Shown: positions 8,294 through 16,702, counted from the stretch's first letter. The stretch: 37,196 bases of DNA from Paenibacillus oleatilyticus (GCF_018998565.1 NZ_JAHNZO010000048.1:1-37196), one strand, 5' to 3'. The notes: generated by a model not told the origin, from the letters alone. A program made the numbers and translations.

Positions 8294-10615
8294 TCAAGCT
8301 TCCGCAGCGTCCTTGTCCCTGTGCCGGATCGAGGCCATAAACGCTTCCATCTCGCAGGCGGGCAAAGGCTGGCTGAGCAAATAGCCCTGCACGGTATCGC
8401 AGCCGATCTGCTTCAGCCGCGCCAGCTCCGCCTCCGTCTCCACGCCTTCGGCGACCGTCTTGAGCCCGAGCGCATGGGCCATGCCGACGATCGCTTGGAC
8501 CAAAGCGCGGTTGACCGGATCATGCTCCAGCCCGCGGATGAACGTCTTGTCGATTTTGAGCACGCTGAAATCAAACTTTTTCAGGTAAGCGAGCGCGGAA
8601 TGACCGGTGCCGAAATCGTCGATGGCTGTCCCGACGCCAATCCGGCGCAGCTCCTTCAGCAGCCGGATCGTCGCCTCGGCCTTCGTCAGGCCGGCGCTTT
8701 CCGTAATTTCAATCTCCAATTGGGAAGGATCGACCTCGTGCCGCTGCAGGATCTGGCGGATGCGTTCGGGCAAATGAGGCCTGTGCAGCTGTCGCGCGGA
8801 TAAATTGACGGCTATCTTGACCGGATAACCCAGCGCCTCTTCCCACCGGACGTGCTGCCGACATACTTTCTCCAGCACCCATTCGTCCATATCTGCAATC
8901 ATGCCGATTTCTTCGGCCACCGGGATAAATTCCTGCGGGCTGATCAGGCCGAGCACCGGATGGTTCCATCGCGCCAGCGCTTCCAAACCGGTCAAGCGGC
9001 CGGTCCGGCAATCCATCTGCGGCTGATAGTACACTTCCAGCTCGCCGGCCTCCGCGGCCGCGCGCAGACCGTTTTCCAGCATCAGTTGGCGCGGCAGCTT
9101 CTCCGTCCACTTGGGCATGTACAGCCGATATTCGTTCCGGCTCTCCTTGGCGGCGTACATAGCGGAATCGGCGTGCCTCAGGAGCGTTTCCATGTCGCTT
9201 CCGTCCTTGGGATAAAGACTGATGCCGACACTGCCGGTGATATAAAAATCATGTTCTGCGACGTGAAACTTCCGCGCAAGCTCTGCCAAAACGGTATCCG
9301 CAACGGCGGTTACCTCCTCGGGGTCCCGCAGATGGGGCAAAATGATCGTAAACTCGTCTCCGCCGAATCGGGATACGATCTGCGGCGCTTCGACGCACTG
9401 AAGCAGCCGCTGCCCAGCTTGCATGAGCAGCCGGTCTCCGATGTCGTGGCCGAGCGAATCGTTGATGACCTTGAACCGGTCGAGGTCGATGAAGAGCACC
9501 CCGACCATCGTGCCGGCTTGCTGCGCTTCTTCCAGCGCGGCTTGCAGCTGATTTTGAAAATGACGCCGGTTCGGCAGCCCCGTCAGCCCGTCGTAATGGG
9601 CCAGGTAACGAAGATCTTCTTCCGCTTTTTTGCGTTCCGTAATATCGGAGAAAATACCCGCATACGCCCGGACATCGCCATGCTCGTCCTTGATCGCTTT
9701 GATCGTCAGCCATTGCGGGTAAAGGTCCCCGGATTTCCGCTTGTTCCAAATTTCCCCTTGCCAGCTTCCGGTCTTTCGAATCGTCGTCCACATGTGTTGG
9801 TAGAAAGCTTTATCGTGCTGCCCGGAGTATAAAATTTTTGGCGTCTGCCCGACCGCTTCCTTCGCCGAAAACCCGGTGATGGTTACGAAAGCCGGGTTGA
9901 CCGACAAAATTTGCCCTTCGATATCGGTAATCATGATTCCCTCGTGCGACGCTTCAAACACGCCTGCATGCATCCTCAGCGTCTGCTCGTCTTTTTTGCG
10001 TTCGGAGATGTCGGAGTAAATGCCCACATAATTGACGATCCGCCCATGATCATCCTTGACGGCGTTAATGATGAGCCAGCCGGGAAACAAGCTGCCGTCC
10101 TTGCGTCGGCACCAGATCTCGCCCTGCCAGCTTCCATGGCGGATGCAGGCCCACATGTTGGCATAGAAGTTATCGTCGTGCTTTCCGGATTGCAGGACGC
10201 AGGGCGTCTGGCCCAGCAGCTCACGGGCTTCATAGCCCGTCATCCGGGCAAACGATTGGTTGATATCGATAATCCGCGTCGCCGCATCCATAACCATGAT
10301 GCCTTCCTGAGCGGATTGAAATACCCGCGCATATAACCGCAAATGCTTCTCCGACGATCGCCGCCGGTCCGCCTCGCGCCGCAACCGGACGCTATAGCGC
10401 TGCAGGATGCGGTAAAATACGACGGAGTTCAACAGAAAAAGCCCCCAGCGCAGCAGTGTCGGCACATCCGGCGCCCCGTATCCCATAGCGTCAAGCAGGT
10501 TTGTTACCGTGTTCACAATAGCATTCGATAAAAAAATAAGAATCAGATTCGATATGATGAAAAAAAGCGTCACCGAGTCCAAAACGGGCAGCTTGCCTCG
10601 GTTGGCGGATCTCAT
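8294..10615 (-). CDS. Membrane-anchored PAS-PAS-GGDEF-EAL cyclic-di-GMP enzyme
   Basis: A 773-residue signalling protein. Two hydrophobic helices lie at about residues 13-38 and 54-66, followed by two similar PAS domains (about 92-205 and 218-330, each with a GQTP..L.SG.HD segment and a PAC-like end). A GGDEF domain has intact GGDEF at 418-422. An EAL domain has EAL at 545-547, NLSARQL, EITES, DDFGTGHSAL, KIDKTFIRGL and AEGVE. All key residues of both enzymes are present, so it could make or break cyclic di-GMP; which activity dominates cannot be told. The PAS domains suggest redox, ligand or energy sensing. The ATG has an AGGTGG site about 9 nt upstream. It is divergent from the exported protein at 10859. 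Confidence 0.92.
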   Translation of the reverse strand: MRSANRGKLPVLDSVTLFFIISNLILIFLSNAIVNTVTNLLDAMGYGAPDVPTLLRWGLFLLNSVVFYRILQRYSVRLRREADRRRSSEKHLRLYARVFQSAQEGIMVMDAATRIIDINQSFARMTGYEARELLGQTPCVLQSGKHDDNFYANMWACIRHGSWQGEIWCRRKDGSLFPGWLIINAVKDDHGRIVNYVGIYSDISERKKDEQTLRMHAGVFEASHEGIMITDIEGQILSVNPAFVTITGFSAKEAVGQTPKILYSGQHDKAFYQHMWTTIRKTGSWQGEIWNKRKSGDLYPQWLTIKAIKDEHGDVRAYAGIFSDITERKKAEEDLRYLAHYDGLTGLPNRRHFQNQLQAALEEAQQAGTMVGVLFIDLDRFKVINDSLGHDIGDRLLMQAGQRLLQCVEAPQIVSRFGGDEFTIILPHLRDPEEVTAVADTVLAELARKFHVAEHDFYITGSVGISLYPKDGSDMETLLRHADSAMYAAKESRNEYRLYMPKWTEKLPRQLMLENGLRAAAEAGELEVYYQPQMDCRTGRLTGLEALARWNHPVLGLISPQEFIPVAEEIGMIADMDEWVLEKVCRQHVRWEEALGYPVKIAVNLSARQLHRPHLPERIRQILQRHEVDPSQLEIEITESAGLTKAEATIRLLKELRRIGVGTAIDDFGTGHSALAYLKKFDFSVLKIDKTFIRGLEHDPVNRALVQAIVGMAHALGLKTVAEGVETEAELARLKQIGCDTVQGYLLSQPLPACEMEAFMASIRHRDKDAAEA

Positions 10616-10707
10616 ATATCATTGCCACCTTTGCCATAGAATCAGTTTATTTCCTTGCATTGGAAAAAACTCTCTCCACAAGGTTATACTAGTAGCCGCT
10701 CGTTGCC

Positions 10708-10750
10708 TGTGATCAAGATCACACACAATTTCCCATATTTTTGCGATATT
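10708..10750 (+). promoter_or_regulatory. Crp/Fnr-type site placed over a promoter for the exported protein gene
   Basis: TGTGATCAAGATCACA (10708-10723) is a perfect match to TGTGA-N6-TCACA, the site of Crp/Fnr-family regulators including Bacillus Fnr. A -10-like GATATT lies at 10745-10750 with no good -35. With transcription starting near 10757, the site would be centred at about -41.5, the standard class II activator position. The site is seen directly; the promoter geometry is my inference. Confidence 0.55.
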
Positions 10751-10858
10751 TTGTCCGCTTTGCTTTGTTACTTTAAGACTGCGGGGATAAACGCCCGTCC
10801 AGCAAGCGGGCATTCTCCTGCGAAAATCAAATTCAGATCAACGAAGGAGTGCAGGACA

Positions 10859-11527
10859 ATGAAAAACATATTGAAGATGGGTACGATCGGCACGCTACTG
10901 CTGGCAACGGCTTTTGGAGCGATGGGTACGGCAGCGGCGGCCGAGCAGGCGAAGGAGGTACCGCCTGGCGTCCATTCGGGGGTTATGAATCCCGGCAACG
11001 GCGCTTATATGAGACTGCTGGCGAAGATCTACATACCGGAGAGCGCAGAGGAGTGGAAAAAAGCGGTCGAAGAGCGCAAGCAGGCGGAAAATGACATGAC
11101 GGAAGCGACTCAGGCACGCACCAAGTTTAAGGACGAGCTGTCGCGCAATTATAAACCGGAGACCGCCCCTAAAGCGCCCGATGTCGAATATAAAGAAAAC
11201 TCCGCTACGGGCAAAAAGCAACTGTTTATAGACGGTAAACCCGCAGATCGTTATTCAAACGGAAGGCCGATAGTAGACGGCAAGATTGTAGAAGGCATCG
11301 CTGTCGCTATAGAGGGTATGGATGGTATAATCGATAAAAGACCGGAGCAGTCCGAAGAGTCGAAGCGGGCGGAGGCATACGCGAAAGCGGTCGAAGCAGG
11401 CGACACGGAAGCGATCCGCGGGCTGCTGCCGAAGCTGCTGGACGATTACCGCAAGCAGACTACCGCAATCAAAGAAGAGGCCGCAAGAATGAAAGCGGAG
11501 GATGCCAAGATCAAAGCGGGTCTGTAA
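10859..11527 (+). CDS. Small exported protein related to the adjacent kinase sensor domain
   Basis: A 222-residue exported protein that I do not recognise from any named family. A signal peptide covers residues 1 to about 27 (MKNILKM, a hydrophobic core, then TAAAA). The mature part is highly charged and probably helical. Two blocks closely match the extracytoplasmic part of the histidine kinase encoded 0.8 kb downstream. Residues 61-99 share about 26 of 39 positions with kinase residues 85-123, including AENDMT and RTKFKDEL. Residues 172-222 share an 18-residue identical run covering EAIRGLLPKLLDDYRKQT. The middle (about 100-170) differs. No membrane anchor or lipobox is seen. Start at the ATG after GAAGGAG. 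I infer a regulator, ligand mimic or competitor for that kinase, analogous in layout to CpxP with CpxA but not in sequence. Confidence 0.8.
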   Translation: MKNILKMGTIGTLLLATAFGAMGTAAAAEQAKEVPPGVHSGVMNPGNGAYMRLLAKIYIPESAEEWKKAVEERKQAENDMTEATQARTKFKDELSRNYKPETAPKAPDVEYKENSATGKKQLFIDGKPADRYSNGRPIVDGKIVEGIAVAIEGMDGIIDKRPEQSEESKRAEAYAKAVEAGDTEAIRGLLPKLLDDYRKQTTAIKEEAARMKAEDAKIKAGL

Positions 11528-11552
11528 AAAGCGGTACGTAATCCTATTTTAT

Positions 11553-11599
11553 GAAAGGCGTTCTTTTCGGGCACAGTCAGCCCGAAGACGCCTTTTTCC
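11553..11599 (+). terminator. Terminator between the exported protein and the two-component genes
   Basis: AAAGGCG pairs with CGCCTTT around an inner stem TTCGGGC/GCCCGAA, ending in TTTTTCC. It would uncouple or attenuate transcription between the exported protein gene and the regulator-kinase pair, so the exported protein may be made in larger amounts. Confidence 0.75.
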
Positions 11600-11641
11600 T
11601 TTGACGCAAACATGCTGGGACAGATACAGGAGAGGATTCGG

Positions 11642-12334
11642 ATGTACCGTATTTTTTTGGTGGAGGACGAAGAACATTTGAACGGTGTGCTTTCCGCTTA
11701 TCTTGAAAGCGAGGGTTGGCAGGTGCGTTCGTTTCTGAATGGCGGGGAGGGTCGCCAAGCGATAGGGGAACGGCCGGACCTGTGGATCCTCGACATTATG
11801 CTGCCTGGTATCGACGGTTACCAGTTGCTTCGCGAGATCAAGGCGGATCAGCCGCGGCTGCCGGTTATTTTCATTTCCGCGAGGGACGCCGATATCGATA
11901 GGGTCATTGGGCTGGAGCTGGGCAGCGACGATTATATGGCCAAGCCGTTTCTCCCGCGGGAGCTGGTCATCCGTACGCGCAAACTGCTGGAGCGCGTATA
12001 CGGGGACGGAAGGCAAGAAGCGGGGGCGGAGGCCCGCGGCCGCGCGCAGCTGCTCGTGCCGCCCTATATCGTCGATGAAGATGGGCGAACGGTGAGGACG
12101 GAGAAAGGAAAGGCCGTGGACCTCACCTCCAAGGAGTTCGATCTGATTGTTTATTTTGGCCGGCATGCCGGCCAACTGCTTGATCGCGAGCAGGTGCTGG
12201 CGGGCGTTTGGGGCAGCGATTATTACGGGTCCGACCGCGTTGTGGACGATCTGGTTCGGCGGTTGAGGCGAAAGCTGCCGCAGCTGAGGCTGGAGACCGT
12301 ATACGGATACGGGTACAGGCTGGTGAAAGCGTGA
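11642..12334 (+). CDS. OmpR/PhoB-family response regulator
   Basis: A 230-residue cytosolic regulator. The receiver domain (about 1-120) has the acidic pair in LVEDEEH, the phosphoacceptor Asp at about residue 51 (LWILDIMLPG) and the conserved Lys at about 101 (YMAKPF). The C-terminal winged helix (about 130-230) reads LTSKEFDLIVYF, LLDREQVLAGVWG, DRVVDDLVRRLRRKL and ends VYGYGYRLVKA. A linker of about 20 residues, rich in Gly, Ala and Arg, joins them. Start at ATG 11642 with AGGAGAGG. Its TGA overlaps the GTG start of the kinase by 4 bp, so they form one translationally coupled two-component system. Confidence 0.95.
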   Translation: MYRIFLVEDEEHLNGVLSAYLESEGWQVRSFLNGGEGRQAIGERPDLWILDIMLPGIDGYQLLREIKADQPRLPVIFISARDADIDRVIGLELGSDDYMAKPFLPRELVIRTRKLLERVYGDGRQEAGAEARGRAQLLVPPYIVDEDGRTVRTEKGKAVDLTSKEFDLIVYFGRHAGQLLDREQVLAGVWGSDYYGSDRVVDDLVRRLRRKLPQLRLETVYGYGYRLVKA

Positions 12335-14193
12335 AGCATTGGCCTCTTGCCGTCAAATTATGGGGGATCTTTACTGCCTTGACGATCGGCAGCTTCTCGC
12401 TGCTGGCTGTGCTGCTGCCATGGACGTTGAAAGATTTTTTTACGGAACAGCTGTACGATTCCTTACTTGACCAGTCTCAAATGTATGTGCCCTCCCCGCC
12501 TCCTTCTCTTCCTTCAGGCATATCGGCTTCTGCCATTATAGGGATGGCGGGCTTCCGGGAGATGATCAGGCGGATTGCTCCCGAAAGCGAGGAGATGTGG
12601 AAACAGGCGTTTGGGGAGCGCAAGCTGGCGGAGAACGACATGACGAAAGCGACTGAGGAACGCACCAAGTTCAAGGACGAGCTACAGCGCAGTTTCAATA
12701 AGAAGGTCTCTCCTCAGAACGACAAAATTGATTTTAAAGAAAGCGCTGCGGCTGGAGTGACCCCGACTTTAATCGGTAAGCATCCGGATAACGGGATCAA
12801 CGGGGGGAAAGAATCGGAGCTTTCGGATAAGATGAAGCTTTTGGAGACGTACGCGCAAGATGTCGAAGCAGGTAATACGCCAGCGATCCGAGCGGAGGAC
12901 GCGGAAGCGATCCGCGGATTGCTTCCGAAGCTGCTGGACGATTATCGCAAGCAGACGGCCTCGCTGAAAGAGGCCGCTGCCAGAATGACAATCGAGGACG
13001 ATAAGCTCAAAGCAGAGGGCGATATCAAGAAAACGGAGCCCTTTTTGCCGCCGCCTTCCGTTCAACATTTGATGCTGAGTACGAAAGGGAATATATCGTT
13101 ATTCGAAATGAACGGCGCTTTGACCTCGGCCGATCCTCTCGTGCGAACTATGGCGCAGGATGCCCGGCTGCAACAGGCTCCCGTACAAAAGTATATGAGC
13201 AATATCGAGGGCAAGCTGGTCTTTTATGTCATCCGAATACAAGAGATTCAAGGCGGCCCCGGCTTCATGGTATCCTACACCACGAGCAGTTACCGCAACG
13301 ATCTGGTGATGGCGATGTTCGGTCGGCTGGCGCTGCTCATGGCAGCGCTGATCGTACTGAGCTGGCTCCCGTGTCTGGGGCTGGCCCAATATTTGACGCG
13401 CCCGCTTGTGCAGATGGAGCGGCATGTCGGACGGCTTGCCAGACGCGATTGGCACGAGCCGCTGGAGACGGTCAGCAAGGATGAAATCGGGCGTTTGGGA
13501 TCGGCCATCGAGACGATGCGTCAGCAGCTTGTAAGGCAGGACAAAACGCAGCAGTTTTTCCTGCAAAACCTCTCGCATGAGCTCAAGACGCCCGTCATGG
13601 TGATCCGCAGCTATGCCCAGTCCATTATGGACGGCGTCTTTCCGCGGAAAACGCTGGCCGGCAGCGTGGACGTCATTATGAAGGAATCGGAGCGGCTGGA
13701 GAAACGGATCCGCGACCTGCTTTATTTGAACAAGCTGAATTACTTTACGTCACGGGAAAAGCCGCATCAGCCCTTCGATCTGAAAGCGCTGCTGGACGAT
13801 ACCGTGGAGAGGCTGCGCTACCGCCGCGCAGACATTGCTTGGGAGGTCAGCGTCCCGGATGCGGTCATGCTCACCGGTGACCGGGAGCAGTGGGGAGTCG
13901 CGCTGGAGAATCTGACCGATAACCAGCTGCGGTATGCGCAAACTAGTATCCGGCTTGAAGTGAAGCCGGGGGGAGCCGGAGCTCCCATCGTTCGCCTATG
14001 GAACGACGGGCCGCCGCTCGATGAGGAGACGGCGCAAAGCTTGTTCGAGCCGTTCCGGACCGGAGGAGACGGGCAGTTCGGCTTAGGTCTGGCCATCGTC
14101 AGGCAAATTGCCGCCAACCACGGCTATGCGGCCCGGGCCGAGAATGAAGAGGGGGGCGTCGCCTTTTATTTGGAGCCGGACGCTTCGGTCTAA
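12331..14193 (+). CDS. Sensor histidine kinase with a large extracytoplasmic domain
   Basis: A 620-residue membrane kinase. Helix 1 (about 9-30) and helix 2 (about 333-352) enclose a 300-residue outside region. In it, residues 85-123 and about 175-229 closely match the exported protein at 10859. A HAMP linker (about 353-405) follows, then a HisKA domain with the phosphoacceptor His at about residue 416 (LSHELKTPVMVI). The HATPase domain shows an N box of NLTDNQLRYA, where the usual NLLDNA is altered, and a G box GQFGLGLAIVRQI. Start is GTG 12331, overlapping the regulator stop. A 24-bp near-tandem repeat at 12882-12914 adds eight residues (AIRAEDAE) relative to the exported protein. It probably senses an envelope condition; the stimulus is unknown. 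Confidence 0.93.
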   Translation: MKHWPLAVKLWGIFTALTIGSFSLLAVLLPWTLKDFFTEQLYDSLLDQSQMYVPSPPPSLPSGISASAIIGMAGFREMIRRIAPESEEMWKQAFGERKLAENDMTKATEERTKFKDELQRSFNKKVSPQNDKIDFKESAAAGVTPTLIGKHPDNGINGGKESELSDKMKLLETYAQDVEAGNTPAIRAEDAEAIRGLLPKLLDDYRKQTASLKEAAARMTIEDDKLKAEGDIKKTEPFLPPPSVQHLMLSTKGNISLFEMNGALTSADPLVRTMAQDARLQQAPVQKYMSNIEGKLVFYVIRIQEIQGGPGFMVSYTTSSYRNDLVMAMFGRLALLMAALIVLSWLPCLGLAQYLTRPLVQMERHVGRLARRDWHEPLETVSKDEIGRLGSAIETMRQQLVRQDKTQQFFLQNLSHELKTPVMVIRSYAQSIMDGVFPRKTLAGSVDVIMKESERLEKRIRDLLYLNKLNYFTSREKPHQPFDLKALLDDTVERLRYRRADIAWEVSVPDAVMLTGDREQWGVALENLTDNQLRYAQTSIRLEVKPGGAGAPIVRLWNDGPPLDEETAQSLFEPFRTGGDGQFGLGLAIVRQIAANHGYAARAENEEGGVAFYLEPDASV

Positions 14194-14352
14194 TCGCGCC
14201 CATCCGGAATAGCCGCATTACTTCCCAAGTCGATTGACCTGACGGTACGAATAAAATGAACTGGGAAAAGCACACATTTTGTCACATAGTCCAAACATGC
14301 CAAAGGGCAAGGCCATAAGATATACCATGTAAACGAAAGGAGGGACCGAACA

Positions 14353-14472
14353 ATGGGTTTTGGAGGCTGCGGAGTTGGCGGAGTTGGCGGCTGCGGCGGG
14401 TTTACTAGTACAGGTGTCATTCTCGTTCTCTTCATTCTGCTTGTGATCGTTCTTCGTTCCTGGTGGGCCTAA
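14353..14472 (+). CDS. 39-residue Gly/Cys-rich membrane peptide (YjcZ-like sporulation type)
   Basis: A very short gene supported by a perfect AAAGGAGG site 8 nt before its ATG and a strong terminator right after its TAA. The product starts MGFGGCGVGGVGGCGGF, a glycine-rich head with two cysteines. A single hydrophobic helix of about 14 residues follows (VILVLFILLVIVL), then RSWWA. This layout matches the small YjcZ-type spore or membrane peptides of bacilli, usually made in the mother cell or spore. The cysteines are unusual for that group as I know it. The role is unknown; membrane insertion is the only safe inference. Confidence 0.8.
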   Translation: MGFGGCGVGGVGGCGGFTSTGVILVLFILLVIVLRSWWA

Positions 14473-14487
14473 TAACGTGGCCCCTTG

Positions 14488-14519
14488 AAGATCCCGCGTT
14501 TTGACGGGATCTTTTTTTT
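14488..14519 (+). terminator. Terminator of the small peptide gene
   Basis: GATCCCG and CGGGATC form a 7-bp stem (extended by flanking A-T pairs) with an 8-nt loop, followed by eight T residues. It begins 16 bp after the stop codon, a classical factor-independent terminator. Confidence 0.9.
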
Positions 14520-14618
14520 ATGCTTGGCATGGGGGGATCGGTATACATAGAGGGGCTGTGGCGGTTAGAATGGAGAAAGTACCATGGCCGGAGAATGAAC
14601 GGGGAAAGGAAGACTGCG

Positions 14619-14945
14619 ATGGTACAGGCCGTCATCATATTTATTCTCGCGGGGCTGGCCGAGATCGGCGGAGGGTACCTGGTCTGGTTATGGCTCCGGG
14701 AAGGAAGGCCGATCGGCTACGGCATCGTCGGCGCGCTTATTCTTGTCGTGTACGGGGTTATTCCGACACTGCAAAGCTTTCCGAGCTTCGGGCGGGTGTA
14801 TGCGGCTTATGGCGGCGTCTTCGTCGTCTTGTCGGTTCTGTGGGGCTGGGGCATCGACAAGAAAACCCCGGACCTCTACGACTGGCTCGGGATGAGCCTG
14901 TGCCTGGCCGGCGTCGCCGTCATGCTGTACGCTCCCCGGTCCTAA
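14619..14945 (+). CDS. ynfA: UPF0060 (YnfA-family) small membrane protein
   Basis: A 108-residue integral membrane protein with four hydrophobic helices. It carries the family hallmarks AGLAEIGGGYLVWLWLREG at the start, VYGVIPTLQ in the middle, FGRVYAAYGGVFVVLSVLWGW, and the end LYDWLGMSLCLAGVAVMLYAPR. YnfA proteins resemble small multidrug-resistance exporters, and some confer modest efflux, but the substrate here is unknown. Start is the ATG with AAAGGAAG about 7 nt before it; the frame is open further upstream but lacks a ribosome site and runs back into the previous terminator. The full length is typical of the family. Confidence 0.9.
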   Translation: MVQAVIIFILAGLAEIGGGYLVWLWLREGRPIGYGIVGALILVVYGVIPTLQSFPSFGRVYAAYGGVFVVLSVLWGWGIDKKTPDLYDWLGMSLCLAGVAVMLYAPRS

Positions 14946-14967
14946 CGGGATGCCCTGGGAAGAGAGC

Positions 14968-15022
14968 AAAAAAGAAGCCTTTCGCAGCAGCGGATGAATA
15001 TCCGGCGAGAAGGCTTCTTTGA
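14968..15022. terminator. Bidirectional terminator between ynfA and glnS
   Basis: AAAGAAGCCTT and AAGGCTTCTTT form a perfect 11-bp stem with a 28-nt loop that can itself fold. A or T tracts lie on both sides, suiting the converging ynfA and glnS genes. Confidence 0.8.
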
Positions 15023-15028
15023 GCTTGC

Positions 15029-16702
15029 TTATTTTTTCGGGTCGAACGAGCTCTTCAGCGACACGATCCGGTTGAACACCGGGCGGCCCTCCGTCGAATG
15101 CTTCGGATCGACGTTGAAGTAGCCGTGGCGGAAAAACTGGAACTTGTCCTGAGGCTTCGCATCCTGCATATTGTTCTCGACGAAGCCTTGCACCGCTTCG
15201 AGCGACTTTGGATTAATATTGTCGAGGAACGATTCGCCTTCTTCCGCTTGCTCGTCGAGGATGAGCGGCTCATACAGGCGGAATTCCACCGGAACGGCTT
15301 GCGTCGCTTCCACCCAGTGAATCGTCCCTTTGACCTTGCGGCCGGTAAAGCCGCTGCCGCTCTTCGTTTCGGGATCGTACGTGCAGTGCAGCTCCGTGAC
15401 GTTGCCGTCCGCGTCCTTGATCACGTTCTCGCATTTGATGAAGTAGGCGTGCTTCAGACGCACTTCATTGCCGGGGAACAGGCGGAAGTAGCCTTTGACC
15501 GGCTCCTCCATAAAGTCGTCCCGCTCGATATAAATTTCCCGCGAGAACGGAATTTGACGATGGCCCATCGCTTCGTTCTCGGGATTGTTCTCCGCGTCCA
15601 GCATCTCCACTTGCCCTTCCGGGTAGTTCGTGATGACCACCTTCAGCGGCTGCAGCACAGCCATCGTGCGCGGCGCCTTCAATTTGAGGTCCTCGCGGAT
15701 GAAATGCTCCAGCATTTTCTCATCGACGACGCTGTTGTTCGTCTTCACCACGCCGACTTCGCGGCAGAACGTACGGATTGCTTCCGGGGTATAGCCCTTG
15801 CGGCGCAGGCCGGAGACCGTAGGCATCCGCGGGTCATCCCAGCCGTCGACGACGTTCTCGTCTACGAGCAGCTTCAGCTTTCGCTTGCTCATCACCGTAT
15901 TGGTCAGGCTGAGCCGATTGAATTCGTACTGCCGCGGCACGTTCTCCATCTCGCACTCCTGCACGACCCAATCGTACAGCGGACGGTGATCGGCGAACTC
16001 CATCGTACAGATGGAATGCGTGATGCCTTCGATCGCGTCCTCCAGCGGATGAGCATAGTCGTACATCGGATAAATGCACCACTTGTCGCCAGTATTATGG
16101 TGATGCGTATGGGAAATCCGGTACAGCACCGGGTCCCGCAGGTTGATATTCGGCGAGGCCATGTCGATTTTGGCGCGCAGCACCTTCTCGCCATTGGCAT
16201 ACTCGCCTTTGCGCATCCGCTCGAACAGGTCGAGATTTTCCTCCACGCTGCGGTTGCGGTACGGGCTGTCTTGGCCGGGCTCGGTCAAGGTGCCCCGCGT
16301 TTCGCGGATTTGCTCCGCCGTCAGATCGCATACGTAAGCTTTGCCCTTGCGGATCAAGCGTACGGCGCGCTCGTACATTTCATCGAAAAAGTCCGAAGCA
16401 AAATACAGCTGCTCCCACTCGAAGCCGAGCCACGCGATGTCTTCCTGGATCGAGCGTACAAATTCCTCGTCTTCCTTCACCGGGTTCGTGTCGTCAAAAC
16501 GCAAATGCGTGCGTCCGCCGAATTCGTCGGCAAGCTCGAAGTTCAAGCAGATCGATTTCGCGTGCCCGATATGCAGGTAGCCGTTCGGCTCCGGGGGAAA
16601 GCGGGTGACGACAGTTTTTACCTTACCCGTGTTCAAATCTTCGATCACGATGTTTTTGATGTAATTGGAGGGTGATGCAGAAGTCGGTTTCGTCGTGTCC
16701 AA
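15029..16702 (-). CDS. glnS: Glutaminyl-tRNA synthetase
   Basis: A class I synthetase of about 557 residues that charges tRNA-Gln with glutamine directly. The HIGH motif is in FPPEPNGYLHIGHAKSICLNF (His at about 44), with the GlnRS-type RFDDTNP next. The KMSKS loop appears as VMSKRKL, and the C-terminal anticodon-binding beta barrels are complete, ending LKSSFDPKK. No ATG is available. TTG at 16711 directly abuts the AAAGG site, so TTG at 16702, with a 9-nt spacing, is more likely; the difference is three residues. Many Firmicutes lack GlnRS and use Glu-tRNA amidation by GatCAB, so this gene was probably acquired in an ancestor of the lineage. It appears intact. Confidence 0.95.
   Translation of the reverse strand: MDTTKPTSASPSNYIKNIVIEDLNTGKVKTVVTRFPPEPNGYLHIGHAKSICLNFELADEFGGRTHLRFDDTNPVKEDEEFVRSIQEDIAWLGFEWEQLYFASDFFDEMYERAVRLIRKGKAYVCDLTAEQIRETRGTLTEPGQDSPYRNRSVEENLDLFERMRKGEYANGEKVLRAKIDMASPNINLRDPVLYRISHTHHHNTGDKWCIYPMYDYAHPLEDAIEGITHSICTMEFADHRPLYDWVVQECEMENVPRQYEFNRLSLTNTVMSKRKLKLLVDENVVDGWDDPRMPTVSGLRRKGYTPEAIRTFCREVGVVKTNNSVVDEKMLEHFIREDLKLKAPRTMAVLQPLKVVITNYPEGQVEMLDAENNPENEAMGHRQIPFSREIYIERDDFMEEPVKGYFRLFPGNEVRLKHAYFIKCENVIKDADGNVTELHCTYDPETKSGSGFTGRKVKGTIHWVEATQAVPVEFRLYEPLILDEQAEEGESFLDNINPKSLEAVQGFVENNMQDAKPQDKFQFFRHGYFNVDPKHSTEGRPVFNRIVSLKSSFDPKK

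Noticed and set aside
14353..14400. Glycine-codon repeats (GGAGTTGGC units) as a DNA repeat element
   Set aside because: They are explained by the Gly-rich head of the 39-residue peptide, which has its own ribosome site and terminator.
15098..16675. A 525-codon open frame antisense to glnS
   Set aside because: It lies entirely within the intact GlnRS gene, shows no domain and arises from GC-rich codon use; it has no ribosome site.
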